Positions 1 through 11,650 of a stretch of DNA of 64,000 nucleotides are shown one piece after another; within the stretch, counting starts at the first letter, position 1; each line of letters begins with the position of its first letter. Below the pieces are notes generated by a model that made no database searches, was not told the DNA's origin, and saw only the letters and a list, made by a program, of their open reading frames with translations. Where the stretch lies: positions 57,086,520-57,150,519 of the forward strand of contig OX578153.1 of NCBI GenBank assembly GCA_951213105.1, given 5' to 3'. The DNA comes from Amaurobius ferox. Its lineage: Eukaryota; Arthropoda; Arachnida; Araneae; Amaurobiidae. The translations under genes and the position numbers were made by a program.

Positions 1-393
1 AATACATTCTAGCTAGAAAGACATTTCTTTTACAATAATGAAACGGAATTATAAATGATAAAGGAACAGCAGATTTCATCGTTTTGATGACGCAATTAGA
101 TTGTTGGCGAGTTTAAGAAGCACACACTTAAAACTAACTAAAAGTTAAAACTAACTTGTAAAGTTTGAAATAAGTCAAATTTAGAATTTGATTGAAATAC
201 AGAGTGTTTTAAAAAGCAGAATTTTTTTCTGTAAAAGATTAGAGCAATGTAAACTACTTTTTTTGTGAGCTTAAATCTTAAAAAATAAATTTTAACTTTA
301 AAATAAGTAGCTTACAACTTTTAAAGAATTAAAATATTTTGTTTTCATTGCTTAGCAGCACGATAATATTTTCATCAACCAACAAAAATTATT
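1..393 (+). repeat. Left copy of ~385-bp direct repeat flanking the satellite
   Basis: This AT-rich stretch is repeated in the same orientation at 2174-2553 with clear but imperfect identity. Shared landmarks are the ATTTCTT..ACAATAAT start, the TTTCATCGTTTTGATGACG segment, AAAACTAACTAAAAGTTAAA and the ATACAGAGTGTTTTAAAA segment. The satellite array lies exactly between the two copies. No reading frame of note is present. The window may begin inside a longer alternation of flank and array. Confidence 0.9.
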
Positions 394-402
394 AAAACGA
401 TT

Positions 403-2173
403 TGTTGCACAATACACACTAGTATTAATATAGTTCCAAAATACATAGTTGCAAAATACACACTAGTATTACATAGTCCCAAAATACATAGTTGCAAAAT
501 ACACACTAGTATTCCATAGTTCCAAAATACACACTAGTATTACATAGTTCCAAAATGCATAGTTGCAAAATACACACTAGTATTACATAGTTCCAAAATA
601 GATAGTTGCAAAATACACACTAGTATTACATAGTTCCAAAATGCATAGTTGCAAAATACACACTAGTATTACATAGTTCCAAAATGCATAGTTGCAAAAT
701 ACACACTAGTATTACATAGTTCCAGAATGCATAGTTGCAAAATACACGCTAGTATTACATAGTTCCAAAATGCATAGTTGCAAAATACACGCTAGTATTA
801 CATAGTTCCAAAATGCATAGTTGCTAAATACACACTAGTATTACATAGTTCCAAAATGCATAGTTGCAAAATACACACTAGTATTACATAGTTCCAAAAT
901 ACATAGTTGCAAAATACACACTAGTATTACATAGTCCCAAAATACATAGTTGCAAAATGCACACTAGTATTACATAGTTCCAGAATACATAGTTACAAAA
1001 TACACGCTAGTATTACATAGTTCCAAAATGCATAGTTGCTAAATACACACTAGTATTACATAGTTCCAAAATGCATAGTTGCAAAATACACGCTAGTATT
1101 ACATAGTTCCAAAATGCATAGTTGCAAAATACACACTAGTATTACATAGTTGCAAAATACACACTAGTATTACATAGTTCCAAAATACATAGTTGCAAAA
1201 TACACACTAGTATTACATAGTTCCAAAATGCATAGTTGCAAAATACACACTAGTATTACATAGTTTAAAATGCATAGTTGCAAAATACACACTAGTAAAT
1301 ACATAGTTCCAAAATACATAGTTGCAAAATACACACTAGTATTACATAGTTCCAAAATTGCATAGTTGCAAAATACACACTAGTATTACATAGTTCTAAA
1401 ATGCATAGTTACAAAATACACACTAGTATTACATAGTTCCAAAATACATAGTTGCAAAATACACACTAGTATTACATAGTTCCAAAATACATAGTTGCAA
1501 AATACACACTAGTATTACGTAGTTCCAAAATACATAGTTGCAAAATACACACTAGTATTACATAGTTCCAAAATGCATAGTTGCAAAATACACACTAGTA
1601 TTACATAGTTCCAGAATGCATAGTTTCAAAATACACACTAGTATTACATAGTTCCAGAATGCATGGTTGCAAAATACACACTAGTATTACATAGTTCCAG
1701 AATACATAGTTGCAAAATACACGCTAGTATTACATAGTTACAAAATGCATAGTTGTTAAATACACACTAGTATTATATAGTTCCAAAATGCATAGTTGCA
1801 AAATACACACTAGTATTACATAGTTCCAAAATGCATAGTTGCAAAATACACACTAGTATTACATAGTTCCAAAATACATAGTTGCAAAATACACACTAGT
1901 ATTACATAGTCCCAAAATACATAGTTGCAAAATACACACTAGTATTACATAGTTCCAGAATGCATAGTTGCAAAATACACACTAGTATTACATAGTTCCA
2001 AAATGCATAGTTTCAAAATACACACTAGTATTACATAGTTCCAAAATGCATAGTTGCAAAATACACACTAGTATTACATAGTTCCAAAATGCATAGTTGC
2101 AAAATACACACTAGTATTACATAGTTCCAGAATACATAGTTACAAAATACACGCTAGTATTACATAGTTTCAA
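403..2173. repeat. 43-bp satellite array, about 41 units
   Basis: A head-to-tail array of a 43-bp unit containing CACACTAGTATTACATAGTT followed by CCAAAATGCATAGTTGCAAAATA. The unit has its own substructure: CATAGTTCCAAAATG and CATAGTTGCAAAATA are diverged 15-bp sister repeats, followed by 13 bp carrying ACTAGT, so 43 = 15+15+13. Units differ by single substitutions (ATGCATAG/ATACATAG, CACACT/CACGCT, TTCCAAAA/TTCCAGAA). A few are shortened, for example near 1150 and 1261. The small open frame on the minus strand here is only a reading of the repeat. Confidence 0.98.
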
Positions 2174-2553
2174 AATACAAGTTAGCCAGAAAGCCATTTC
2201 TTCTACAATAATAAAACGGAATTATAATTAAAGGAACAGTAGCTTTCATCGTTTTGATGACGTAATTAGATTGTTGATGATTGTAAGAAGCCCATATTTA
2301 AAACTAACTAAAAGTTAAAACTAACTTGAAAAGTTAAGTCAAATTTAGTATTTGATTAAAATACAGAGTGTTTTAAAATGCAGAATTTTATTCAGTGAAA
2401 GATTAGGCCAATGGAAATTACTTTGCTGTCAGCTTAAATATTCAAAAATAAATTTTATTTTTAAAATAAATAGATTACAACTTTTAAAGAGGTAAAATAT
2501 TTTGTTTCCATTGCTTAACACGCTGATGTTTTCATCGACTAAGAAAAATATTA
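2174..2553 (+). repeat. Right copy of ~385-bp direct repeat flanking the satellite
   Basis: Direct-orientation partner of 1-393. The two copies begin at the same place relative to the array and diverge by scattered substitutions and small indels. The arrangement flank-array-flank implies a higher-order period of about 2.17 kb, or unequal exchange that duplicated the flank together with the array. Confidence 0.9.
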
Positions 2554-2689
2554 TCTGCTTAGTTTAAAATTTATGAAAATCGAATTTTATGAAAATGCAA
2601 TTAGTTTCTTAGTAACTGCGATCCCAAGAAACTCGAAATATTACAATATGACGTGCAATGTTTAAATTAAATCGCTCAAGCTGTTTCAA

Positions 2690-2865
2690 AAATTGTAAAG
2701 TAAAAACAGTAAATAATTGTACTGAACTGTAAAGTAAAGATGGTAAATAACTATAAATAAACTGTGGAATAATGATAATAAGCAACTGTAAAGTAATGGC
2801 AATAAATAACTGAAAAGTAAAGTTTATAAGTAACTGTAAAGTAAAGACATCATTAGCATTTAAGA
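2690..2865. repeat. Degenerate minisatellite (AACTGTAAAGTAAAG-type)
   Basis: Loose repetition of AACTGTAAAGTAA, with intervening GGTAAATAACT or AATAAATAACT, at intervals of about 25-40 bp. Units are too diverged to give a sharp period. The rest of 2554-3653 shows no gene. It contains a G homopolymer of 12 at 3431-3442 and otherwise ordinary AT-rich sequence. Confidence 0.7.
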
Positions 2866-3653
2866 AATTAGAAACAGTATCAACCGGTTTCGAAGGTAAA
2901 AACAACATCTTGTCCACTTTTTCAGGATAAAGCTGAACTTTATTTGAAGAAAATTAAATCATGCAGCTTTTAGCAAGAGGAATAAATGATTTTTGATCCT
3001 TTAAAAATGTTTTACAAAAATCGAGTTATAAAACAGACGACGATATTAACAGACGATACAACAGAATTAATTCTGAATATGAATTTAAGGTGCTGGGGAT
3101 CAAAAGTATTATTCTCGAAATTCGATGGATTTATACGTCTTGAAAATCCATGTATGCAAATCAATCGTATTTTCAGCGATGTCTTTGCGCTTCTTTATTT
3201 GTGAGTCTGTGGATACAATATCTCTAGAACAAATCGAGCAAATCGAATGTAATGTGTTACGATTATTTCAATTCAATTGATCAGCGTCAGAGGTTTATTG
3301 ATTTTATGGATGAACGTATCAAAGGAATACCCATGGATACGACTAGAGTAGTGGGGATGGTCTCCAGTTTCTTATTTTAGAGGAGGGGAAGACATGAAAA
3401 ATTAGCAACGGATAAATAATCAAATATGCAGGGGGGGGGGGGCTTTATAAATATTCATAGGGGCACACAATTTGTATGTTCGGCCCTGCGAACATCTTTT
3501 GCGAATGTCAAAAAATGTTATAAAATGATAATTATGTAGAAAATGTTAAAAAAAAATCATATGCTAAGTGTGATTTTTTAATTAAAATTTAATGCAATCG
3601 TTTACAGGATATAGCATGAAATCTTCTCAAGATATTTTACGTTTCTGATCTCA

Positions 3654-3771
3654 GTCAATGGCCCTACCGTGCTGAAAACACCGGTTCTCGTTAGATCACC
3701 GAAGTCAAGCAGCATCGGGTGCATTTAGTACTTGGATGGGTGACCACCTGGGAACACAGCTTGTTGTTGGC
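3654..3771 (+). pseudogene. 5S rRNA-derived SINE head
   Basis: About 118 bp match the arthropod 5S rRNA plan from end to end: CTGAAAACACCGGTTCTCG, the internal promoter region GAAGTCAAGCAGCATCGGG, GTACTTGGATGGGTGACC and the closing GTTGTTGGC. Several positions expected to be conserved in a working 5S gene are changed, such as GTGCATTTAGTAC in place of the usual GCGCGGTTAGTAC. It runs straight into a tRNA-like SINE body with no terminator T-run after the 3' end. I read it as the promoter head of a composite retroposon and not as a functional 5S gene. Confidence 0.85.
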
Positions 3772-3870
3772 ACATTTCGGGTGCGGTAGCCCGGTGGTTT
3801 GCGCACTGGATTTGCACGCTGCCACAACTGTCGCCGTGTTTATGCGGATTACGATCACGTTAAACAGGTG

Positions 3871-3940
3871 GGTCCGTACGGGGCCGGCGGGATTTCTTCT
3901 TGTTAAGGAGCTGAACTAATCCCGCCGGCCCCGGTCCGTA
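3871..3940. mobile_element. 54-bp hairpin insertion with 8-bp target duplication
   Basis: Inside the SINE body, GGTCCGTA occurs at 3871-3878 and again at 3933-3940. Between them lie 54 bp with perfect 15-bp inverted ends (GGGGCCGGCGGGATT at 3880-3894 and its complement at 3918-3932). Other SINE copies have a single GGTCCGNAAGTCC with no insertion, for example at 38905-38920 on the minus strand. An 8-bp duplication and a C/G-rich inverted end fit a minimal hAT-like non-autonomous element. The superfamily is inferred. Confidence 0.8.
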
Positions 3941-4188
3941 AGTCCTTCCGAGAGGTTGGTGGTAGGGAAAGGAGGGTACGGTCCCTGTGGATGCCTCCCC
4001 CACTGGGCTCCGGTCTAAATTGGGTGGCACTTCCCGGCCGTCCAAACGGTTACCTTACACCTTTCTGATAGGTTGGACGGTCTGGGTCTCAACAACAACG
4101 TTTCTGCTCTAAATTGAAAGATTTGAACTAAAATATGGAAGTTTTGATTCAATTATCAGGCTATTTGCAAGAGAGTTATATTAATAGA

Positions 4189-5250
4189 CTAGCAGCATAC
4201 CCGTTCTTCGTACGGAGTATATAATATAAAGAAACTTGAAATTCATAATCATGCCCAAATTCTTATAGTATACTAAATGACATGTTTAATCAAAATATTC
4301 TGTTAAAATATTTAATATAATGCTCCTAAAAAGAACTTTAAGAATCTCTGTTCTCGCTATATAAAATTATGGACATATCTGAAGAATAAAACATCTTGGA
4401 CCCCTTATGTAAGCAAATATAAAAAATAATATGGAATTGAATCAATATATGCAAAATAAAAGCGTTAAAATTGTATGGGACCCGTACTAATTATATACGC
4501 GAATATTAGAAAATATAACCTGTATTAGTAGATTACATGTATAAATTGAAAATACCAATAAACCCGTAATCTTTAAATCTGAAGGCAGTCATTTATTCCA
4601 ATATATGTCAAAATTAAAGTGCTAAAATTATATGGGAAGATATACACGTACTACTTATAATGTCCGATTATTAGTAGAAGATTACCCGTTTTGCAATATG
4701 AGTCACAAATGTTTTTTGGTAAAATACAACAGACGACGTAATAAATTGAATATATAATTAATCCCCTTAATCTTCATACCAGAAGACTGTACTTGATTCC
4801 AATATATATGCCAATATATGTCAAAATATATGCCAATATATGTCAAAATATATGCCAATATACCTGTACTACTTATATTCTCGTAGGTTAGAAGATATAC
4901 CCGTGCATTCCTAGAAGATTACTCGTACAACGTACAATATGCGTGTGTCAGCAATTTTTGCCGCAATAAAACAATGGCGTAATAACTTAAAAATATCAAT
5001 AATCCCTGAATCAATAATTCCGGAAAATATCAATAATAATAATGTTTAAACCTGAAGAGTATAATTGATATTATCCAGTCCAAAATGAAATGGCAATGAA
5101 ATTTATTTTATATACATATCTTCATTATTCAAATCGGAAAGGATTTAATAAAAATCGTCTGCCGCATAAACACATTGGATTTAAATCCGTTGCTAAGCGA
5201 CATGATATCATTTGCTTCAAATAAATTGGTAGAAAAAATATCGTCTAAAT
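4189..5250 (+). repeat. Relict interspersed repeat, copy 1
   Basis: It begins with CCCGTTCTTCGTACGGAGT, a short hairpin-like motif, followed by TATAAAGAAACTT and GAAGAATAAAACATC. The same order is found at 6163 onward and in shorter form at 24058 onward. It includes local repeats of CCAATATATGTCAAAATATATG near 4800-4860. No reading frame of recognisable protein remains. Sequences of this type are usually the 3' parts of RTE-like or other non-LTR elements in arthropods. That class is a guess here. Confidence 0.6.
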
Positions 5251-6162
5251 AGTTATATTTCTATGGAACATTTGGCTACAGTTTCGTCAAATTAGCGACA
5301 TTTTAAAAAATCGCCAAATTTATCACCAAGTGGGACTGTAGAACTGACAGTTCCACTTTGCGACAAATTGACGAAATATCATCACAATACTATCCCCTAA
5401 CAAAAAACAATTATTATCATTTATGTAGCGCAATTTTATCAATTTCAAGATATTTTTATAGATTTGAAAACATTTTTATCAATTTGGTGACATTTTAAAA
5501 ATTCGCTAAATGTATTACTAAGTAGAATGGTTGGTCTGACAGAGAAATGCTAACCAAACATCATTTCAGTACTCTCTTCTAACAAAACAAAAAAAATTTC
5601 ATTGATATGTAGAAGACCCAAGCCACACGACCAACCCGAAGGTTTATGGCAGCTGTTTGTGTGTCGCTTATATCAATTTGGCGACATTTCCGTCAATTTG
5701 GCAAAGTTTAAGAAAAGTTGTCAAATTAGCAATATCCCTCCAAATTCGTAGCTTTGAATTTGCAGATCTGAATGAAACATTCTTATCCCGTTTCAATATA
5801 CTAAATGAAAACACTACAATTGTATTAGAAGATATACCCGCTCTACTCTTTTTCTGTTTCAACAATCGGCTATATGAATTTATTGGCTAAACACAATATA
5901 TGAGTTTAGTAGCTAAATACGATATAAGCTTGAAAACTCTTTGCCAAAATAAATGAAATTGATGTACGCAGTCAGCAATTAATATAATTAAAAGAAAAAT
6001 CAAACCGTCCCATCATAAGATATACTTTTATATCCATTTATCCATTTGTTTATTATTTAAATCGAAAAAAAATAATAAAAACATTAACAAACACATTTAA
6101 TTTAATTGCGATGCCGAGCAACATGGTATATCCTCCTAAAATGTTAAAATTTATTAACCACT
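5251..6162. other. AT-rich spacer with TTGGCGACATTT motifs
   Basis: No gene seen. Several short segments of the form CAATTTGGCGACATTT and CGCCAAATTTATCACC recur here (5285-5360, 5480-5530, 5670-5720). They resemble the inner part of the TTCC repeat family and of 24640-24700, suggesting scraps of the same kind of repeat. Two small overlapping open frames at 5657-5890 lie on opposite strands and look like chance. Confidence 0.5.
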
Positions 6163-7586
6163 AACAGCACACCCGTTATTCGTACGGAGTGTATAATTTA
6201 AAGAAACTTAAAGTTCGCAATCATGTGCAAATTCTGTTAAAATATTAAATTTATTGCTCCTAAAGAGAAGTTTAAGAATATATGTTCTCACTATGCAAAA
6301 TTATCTTCACGATCAGATCTGAAGAATAAAACATCCTGCCCCCTTTTGTAAGCAAATTTACAGAAGAAAAAATAGGAATTGAATGAATATATGCAACCCC
6401 GTACTAATTATATTGTCGCAGATCAGAAAATATGCCAATGTGTTAGTAGAAGATTACCCGTATTACAATATGCGTCTCAAAAATATTTGCCAAAATAAAA
6501 GAGATGATGTAATAAATTGAAAACATCAATAATATCCGTACTCTTTATACCAGAAGGTGTGAAGGAAGGTGTGAAGGAAGGTGTGAAGGAAATGATTCCA
6601 ATATATGCCAATATATATCAAAACATATGTCAATATACCTGTACTACTTATATTCTCGTAGATTAAAAGATATACACGTGTATTTGTAGAAGATTCGTAC
6701 AACATACAATATATGAGTTTAAACAATTTTTGTCATAATAAAATAATTGCATAATAACTTGAAAATATCAATAATCCTTGAATCAATAATCCCCGAAAAT
6801 ATAAATAATAATAATTTTTAAACCTGAAGACCGTAATTGATATTATCCAGTCAAAAATGCTATAAGAAAAATCAAATCGTTCTTTTCTAAAATATATTTT
6901 TATATCCATTTATTTATTATTCAAATCGAAAAAATAATTATTAAAATTAGCAGACAGATTTAATTTAATTGCGTTTCTGAGTAACATGATATAAGATAGA
7001 ATCTTATAACATGTTAAATATGTCATGTCTTATAACATAAACTGCGAAATTAAATAACGATTTTGATTTCTCTATACTTCTCATTGTTCCGTAAAAGCTT
7101 GTTTTAAATAAACCATGAACCATGGAGATAGATTTCCCCTTTAAATCATGTTTCAAACAATTCATGTTTTCAGAAAGTGACTAATTAACGCAAAAAATCT
7201 CCCATCAAACTCAGAGATTAAATTTTAATTCACTTTCAAACGATTTTCAAGCTTTTCGTTTGGATAAACCACGGAGTTAGGGAGTAGAACTCCTAGGAAA
7301 AAGTTCCGTTTTTCATTAATATCTCGACAACCCCAGGTCTTAGAAACTCGAAACTTGGACAAAAGTTATGGGGGGATATTTCAAGGCTATCCACCAAATT
7401 TCATTAAATTCGGTTCAGCCGTTTTCCCGTGATGATGAGACAAACGAAAATTTTGTTTTTTACTAATATCTCGAGAACCACTGGTCGTAGAAACTCAAAA
7501 CACGGATATAATTTTAAGTGGGGCTATTTCAGGGCTACCCACAAAATTTCATCAAATTCGGTTCAGCCGTTCTCCCGTGATGGTGT

Positions 7587-7628
<42 letters not shown>

Positions 7629-7650
7629 TTTTCATTTTTATTTATATAGA
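6163..7650 (+). repeat. Relict interspersed repeat, copy 2, with (CAGA)n tail
   Basis: This starts with the same CCCGTTATTCGTACGGAGTG motif as 4189 and keeps the same order of segments. A 12-bp minisatellite (GTGTGAAGGAAG, about 3.5 units) lies at 6554-6593. At 7287-7588 a module of about 150 bp is tandemly duplicated; each copy has ATATCTCGANAACC, AAATTTCAT and ATTCGGTTCAGCCGTT. It ends in GACAGACAGACAGACAGACA at 7590-7627. The GGTTCAGCCGTTNTCCCGTGATG segment followed by a short simple repeat is a familiar 3' end of arthropod non-LTR retroposons (established pattern; exact family not determined). Confidence 0.65.
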
Positions 7651-7794
7651 TATATGGAGATAGCTTTTCATGAGATCTTAATATATAAAATAATCTCGTA
7701 CAGCATTATTTACCGGCATACTTGCACTCCATTTCTGGCACACTACTGTGCCGCGACACACCGGTTGGCTTTTGCAATGTCCTGTTTTAACAAA

Positions 7795-9110
7795 TACAGT
7801 TGAATAAGATCCCATATCTTTATTCTTAACTCATGCATAAGTGATCAGTTCACATCAGCAAGAAAATGAGGTTCATGAGCCAGAAAATGAGGGCATGAAA
7901 TTTTAATGAAAGTTTCTCACCTCGCGCAAAAAGCAAAATTAAAGAAGACAAAGCTTTTGAGGGCTGGTACGCGATTTGTGCGAGCTTGTTATCGCGACTC
8001 ATTCCTTCTGTGTTAAAAGCTCTGCATAATGAATGAATCTCATGGAGTTTTACAAGAATGAATCAGGAGTCAGTATAATCAATCGGTTAGCGATGGAAAT
8101 TATTGGTTAAATTATGCGTTGATGTAGAAGTTCAAATTTAAAGTGTTATTTTGTAATTTAAAATGTAGGAAAGTTTCATAATATTTCTTTGAGTAAAAAA
8201 AATGTTTTCAGTTCTTTTATAATTATTGGTTAAATTATGTGTTGATGTAGAGGTTGAAATTTTTATAAAAAAAGTCCTATTTTTTAATTCAAAATGTAGG
8301 AAAGTTTTATTATAATTATTTGAGTAAAAATGTTTTAACTGCTCAATTATTCTACTGTGTTCACAATCATTAATTTTGAATGGACTGTATTCAGAGCTGC
8401 AATTATTGATTAAATTATGTGTTAATGTAAAGGTTCTAACTTTTATTAAAAAGTGTTATTTTTCAATTTAAAATGTAGGAATGTTTTATTATAATCCTTT
8501 GAGTAAGAAAAATGTTTTCACTTCCTTTATAATCATTGGTTAAATTATGTGTTTATGTAGAGGCTGAAATTTTTGTCAAAAAGTGCTATTTTGCAATTTA
8601 CAATGTAGGAAAGTTTTATTATAATCATTTGAGTAAAAAATGCTTTCATTTCCTTTATAATTATTGGTTAAATTATGTGTTGATGTAGAGGTTGAAATGT
8701 TTATAAAAACGTGAAATTTTGTAACTCAAAATGTAGGAAAGTTTTATTATATTTCTTTGAGTAAAAATATGTTTTCTCTGTCCTATTATTCTGAAGTATT
8801 CACAGTCATTAATTTTGAACGAACTGTATTCAGATATCCAATTATAGATTAAATTATGTGTTGATGTACAGGTTCAAATTTATATCAAAAAGAGCTATTT
8901 TGTAAATCAAAATGCAGGAAAGTTTTATTATAATTCTTTGGGTAAAAACATGTTTTCATTTCCTTTATAATTATTGGTTAAATTATGTGTTGATGTACAG
9001 GTTCAAATTTATATTAAAAAGTGCTATTTTGCAATTTAAAATGTAGGAAAGTTTTATTATAATTCTTTGAGTAAAAAATGTTTTCACTTCCTTTATAATG
9101 CAACTTGAAG
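7795..9110 (+). repeat. Tandem repeat of ~125/180-bp units with higher-order period ~437 bp
   Basis: After a unique head (7795-8095), units containing ATTGGTTAAATTATGTGTTG, AAAATGTAGGAAAGTTTTATT and TTTGAGTAAAAA start near 8101, 8226, 8405, 8528, 8662, 8842 and 8972. Spacings are about 125, 179, 123, 134, 180 and 130. The two longer units (8226-8404, 8662-8841) carry the same extra stretch with CACANTCATTAATTTTGAA. The short-short-long pattern therefore repeats with a period of about 437 bp, a small higher-order repeat. No coding potential. Confidence 0.88.
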
Positions 9111-9338
9111 CAATTATTCGGCCTTGCTCTAGTCCTAAATAAGCGTCCGCTATGTAATTGATGTATTTACAGATAACTCCACTCAATTTCCAATTCACCT
9201 CTTCGAAACTGTTTTGAATTTCAAATAATTTTCGCCTTTCGTTTTACACCAAATCCATGTACAACCGTGAAAAGCAATGCACAACCGAGAAAATGAATGC
9301 ACAACCGTGAAAAGACATAAATAAAACAAATGTATGAC

Positions 9339-9347
9339 AACAACAAC

Positions 9348-9403
<56 letters not shown>

Positions 9404-9416
9404 TAATAATAATAAA
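9339..9416. repeat. (AAT)n microsatellite with (CAA)n start
   Basis: A run of AAT trinucleotides with short CAA stretches at its start. On the minus strand it reads as poly-leucine or poly-tyrosine and produces spurious open frames. The remainder of 9111-10756 is AT-rich with no gene seen. Confidence 0.97.
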
Positions 9417-10756
9417 ATAAAAACAAAATAAACGAAACGAAGCGGAATCCTTTCTCTAGGAGAGCAGGCGTGGCTTTTACTGCACCGTGAGTTACTAGAT
9501 GAGGTAGGAAGAAATATCCTCCGGGGAGAGAAATCGACCGGGGATATAAACTTCATTAACGGAATCTACAATTTCAATTTTTATGCGTTTGCGTGTAAAA
9601 TCACAGAAAATAAAATAATGTAGTAATTCAAAAATGTTTTTTTGCTAGAATGCGAAGATATATACATATAATTTTGTCAAACTATAGATTTGCGCTAATA
9701 TTTCTTTTCGGAGGCGGCTAAATAAGTCTCAGTTAACTTAAAAAATACAAATTTCAATGTATTTAGAAATAAATAAATAAGTATGAAAAATGGCCCTATG
9801 GATTCTGTTCAAAATCGTTGAATAGAATTTTTATCGATCTTTCCGATGGAGGCAAGATAGAAACACTCTGATAATATTCTTGGTCGATAAGAAACCGATT
9901 TGTGTGAAAATCTCTCAAACTGGTTGGTAAAACATTAAGTAACTCGAAAACTAATTCGAAATTTAAACAAATCTTGCCGAGCTGTTTCGTCCTGTGTCCT
10001 GAAGTACCTTTGTATCAAATTTCGTTACTGTCCGATACTTAGATTTTCCACTACAAACGACACACAAATATTTTTTTTAGTATGTAAGATAACATTCAAA
10101 AGTAGTACCTCAAATAAAAAACTCAACTTGGTAATTATTGATCTGCTTATATTACCAATATTATGTCAGTATTTTAATTATTATCGATCGAAAGTGGAGG
10201 TTTTTGAATATTATTCAATATTAGGATAATATTGGAATTGCGGGTATACCTCTAATATAAAGCTGTATAGCCAATATTGGAATTTGAAAAATTCCTATGG
10301 TTAAGCTAATATTGAGGAAATATTCATAAATTGTTCTAATTTTGACAAATATTTGTAATGATGTCAAGTGTCTGTATGTATAATATTAGCGCAGAATTGT
10401 ACAAAAATATTAGCTACATACCGATTTAAATTTCAAGAGGGGAGTCATCTATCTGATGTTTGATTTTATTCCTATCACTGATGGTAACTTTTAAATATTG
10501 TTATAAATATCGTAACAATATTTAAAACTTTTAATATTGTTTATTACTTTTTAAATATTGTATCCTTTGGAACATTTGTTTTACTGTGGGTGTACGCTCA
10601 GGATACACAAATGAGTCTAAATTTCTGGATAACTAACACGTTTATTTACAAGCACAGCGTAAATACGATAGAAGCCTAGAAGCCACAATAATTAATGGTT
10701 TTCACAGAACTTTATATCCGGCTTTGTTATCAAAAATCTAGAACTACATAATTTTT

Positions 10757-11650
10757 ACTTTCCTTATTTACAGAATGTATAAGGAAGGTATAGTGGCGGG
10801 GTCGAAAATTCGAATTCGAGTTTTCGACGGGAGAGCACGTTTCAAACATCCCTGATCACGAATCAAACATTTTTGAAGTGATGTCTGTGTGTGTGTCTGT
10901 GGAGATGATAACTGACGAACGAATGGATCAATTTGAACAAAATTTGGTACAAAAATCACAACCCGTAAATACTGGAAGCTTATTGTTTTTATACGCAATC
11001 GAATGTTCAGAACCTCTCTAAATTTTCGAGTGAAAGTTTGAAAAAATCGTCAAAAAATCAAAACCTTCAATAAAGTTACGCAAATAGACATTTCTTATGT
11101 AATTTTTCATTAGAAAACGATTGACAGAAATTTTAGAACGCTAACATGAACCGTTATCGAGATATTGCACATTTTTCAAAAAAAAAAAAATTAAAATTCA
11201 TATAAAATAAAAAAAAATATTTCCTATTGAGAAACATGTTGACTCTTCATATGTAATACCCTGCGATAAATTGGGTGACATCATTCTCGTGGATATAGCT
11301 CGTTCCATTCATAAAAAACGATACTTTAAGTAATACTTTTGTATTTGAACGCCAATAGTCATTTATCTGCTGTAAGAATAACTTATTTCTTCGTCCATAA
11401 CGCTTGGCGAGATTTTGGTGAAATATCGCCAAGTTGGCGACTTTTTAAATGTTGCTGAATTTACGAAAAACTCGCCAAATGGATAAAAATGACGCTAAAT
11501 CAATGAAAATGACGACTCATTGAAGAAAATTCAATATCTTGGAAAGAATATAAGTATCTACTATAAGAATAACATTTTTTTAAACTGTAAAAGTAGTAAA
11601 TTCATTCCATTATATAAGGAAAGTCATGTATTGCCCACATCAGATTTTTT
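10757..11650 (+). mobile_element. TTCC-family element, copy 1
   Basis: The left end forms a hairpin (ACTTTCCTTATTTAC then GTATAAGGAAGGTA), followed by a second palindrome GTCGAAAATTCGAATTCGAG with TTTTCGAC. Next come a short GT-rich tract, a central part with CTCGAGATATTGCACATTTTT-like sequence, a cluster of TTGGCGA motifs, and a right end TATATAAGGAAAGTCATGT followed by CCCACATCAGATTTTTT. The right-end TATATAAGGAAAGT is the inverted complement of the left-end motif. No coding frame is present; this is a non-autonomous family of unknown class. Copies also lie at 32350, 33561, 36357, 37740, 39714 and 51440. Confidence 0.88.

Larger units (their letters stand above)
3654..4099 (+). mobile_element. 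Composite SINE (5S head + partial tRNA head + body)
   Basis: The 5S head is followed after 7 bp by GGTGCGGTAGCCCGGTGG, the first part (box A region) of the tRNA-related SINE seen in full at 38751-39036. The box B segment is missing here. The body (CCGTGTTTATGCGGATTACG to CCGTCCAAACGGTTACC) and the tail ending CTCAACAACAACG match the other copies. The same 5S-to-tRNA junction occurs at 25681-25861 on the minus strand, so the fusion was itself mobilised and is not a chance neighbour. A 54-bp hairpin is inserted at 3879-3932. Confidence 0.88.

Noticed and set aside
1170..1355. 61-codon minus-strand frame in the satellite
   Set aside because: Periodic translation of the 43-bp repeat.
403..2173. 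CRISPR array
   Set aside because: The units are contiguous variants without unique spacers, and the DNA is eukaryotic.
3654..3771. Functional 5S rRNA gene
   Set aside because: Substitutions at conserved positions, no terminator T-run after the 3' end, and fused to a SINE body in two places.
9221..9556. Poly-Leu/poly-Tyr frames on the minus strand
   Set aside because: Produced by the (AAT)n microsatellite.
10757..11650. Calling the TTCC family a Helitron
   Set aside because: A 3' hairpin exists, but no CTRR end is seen and the ends carry an inverted motif; termini are not proven.
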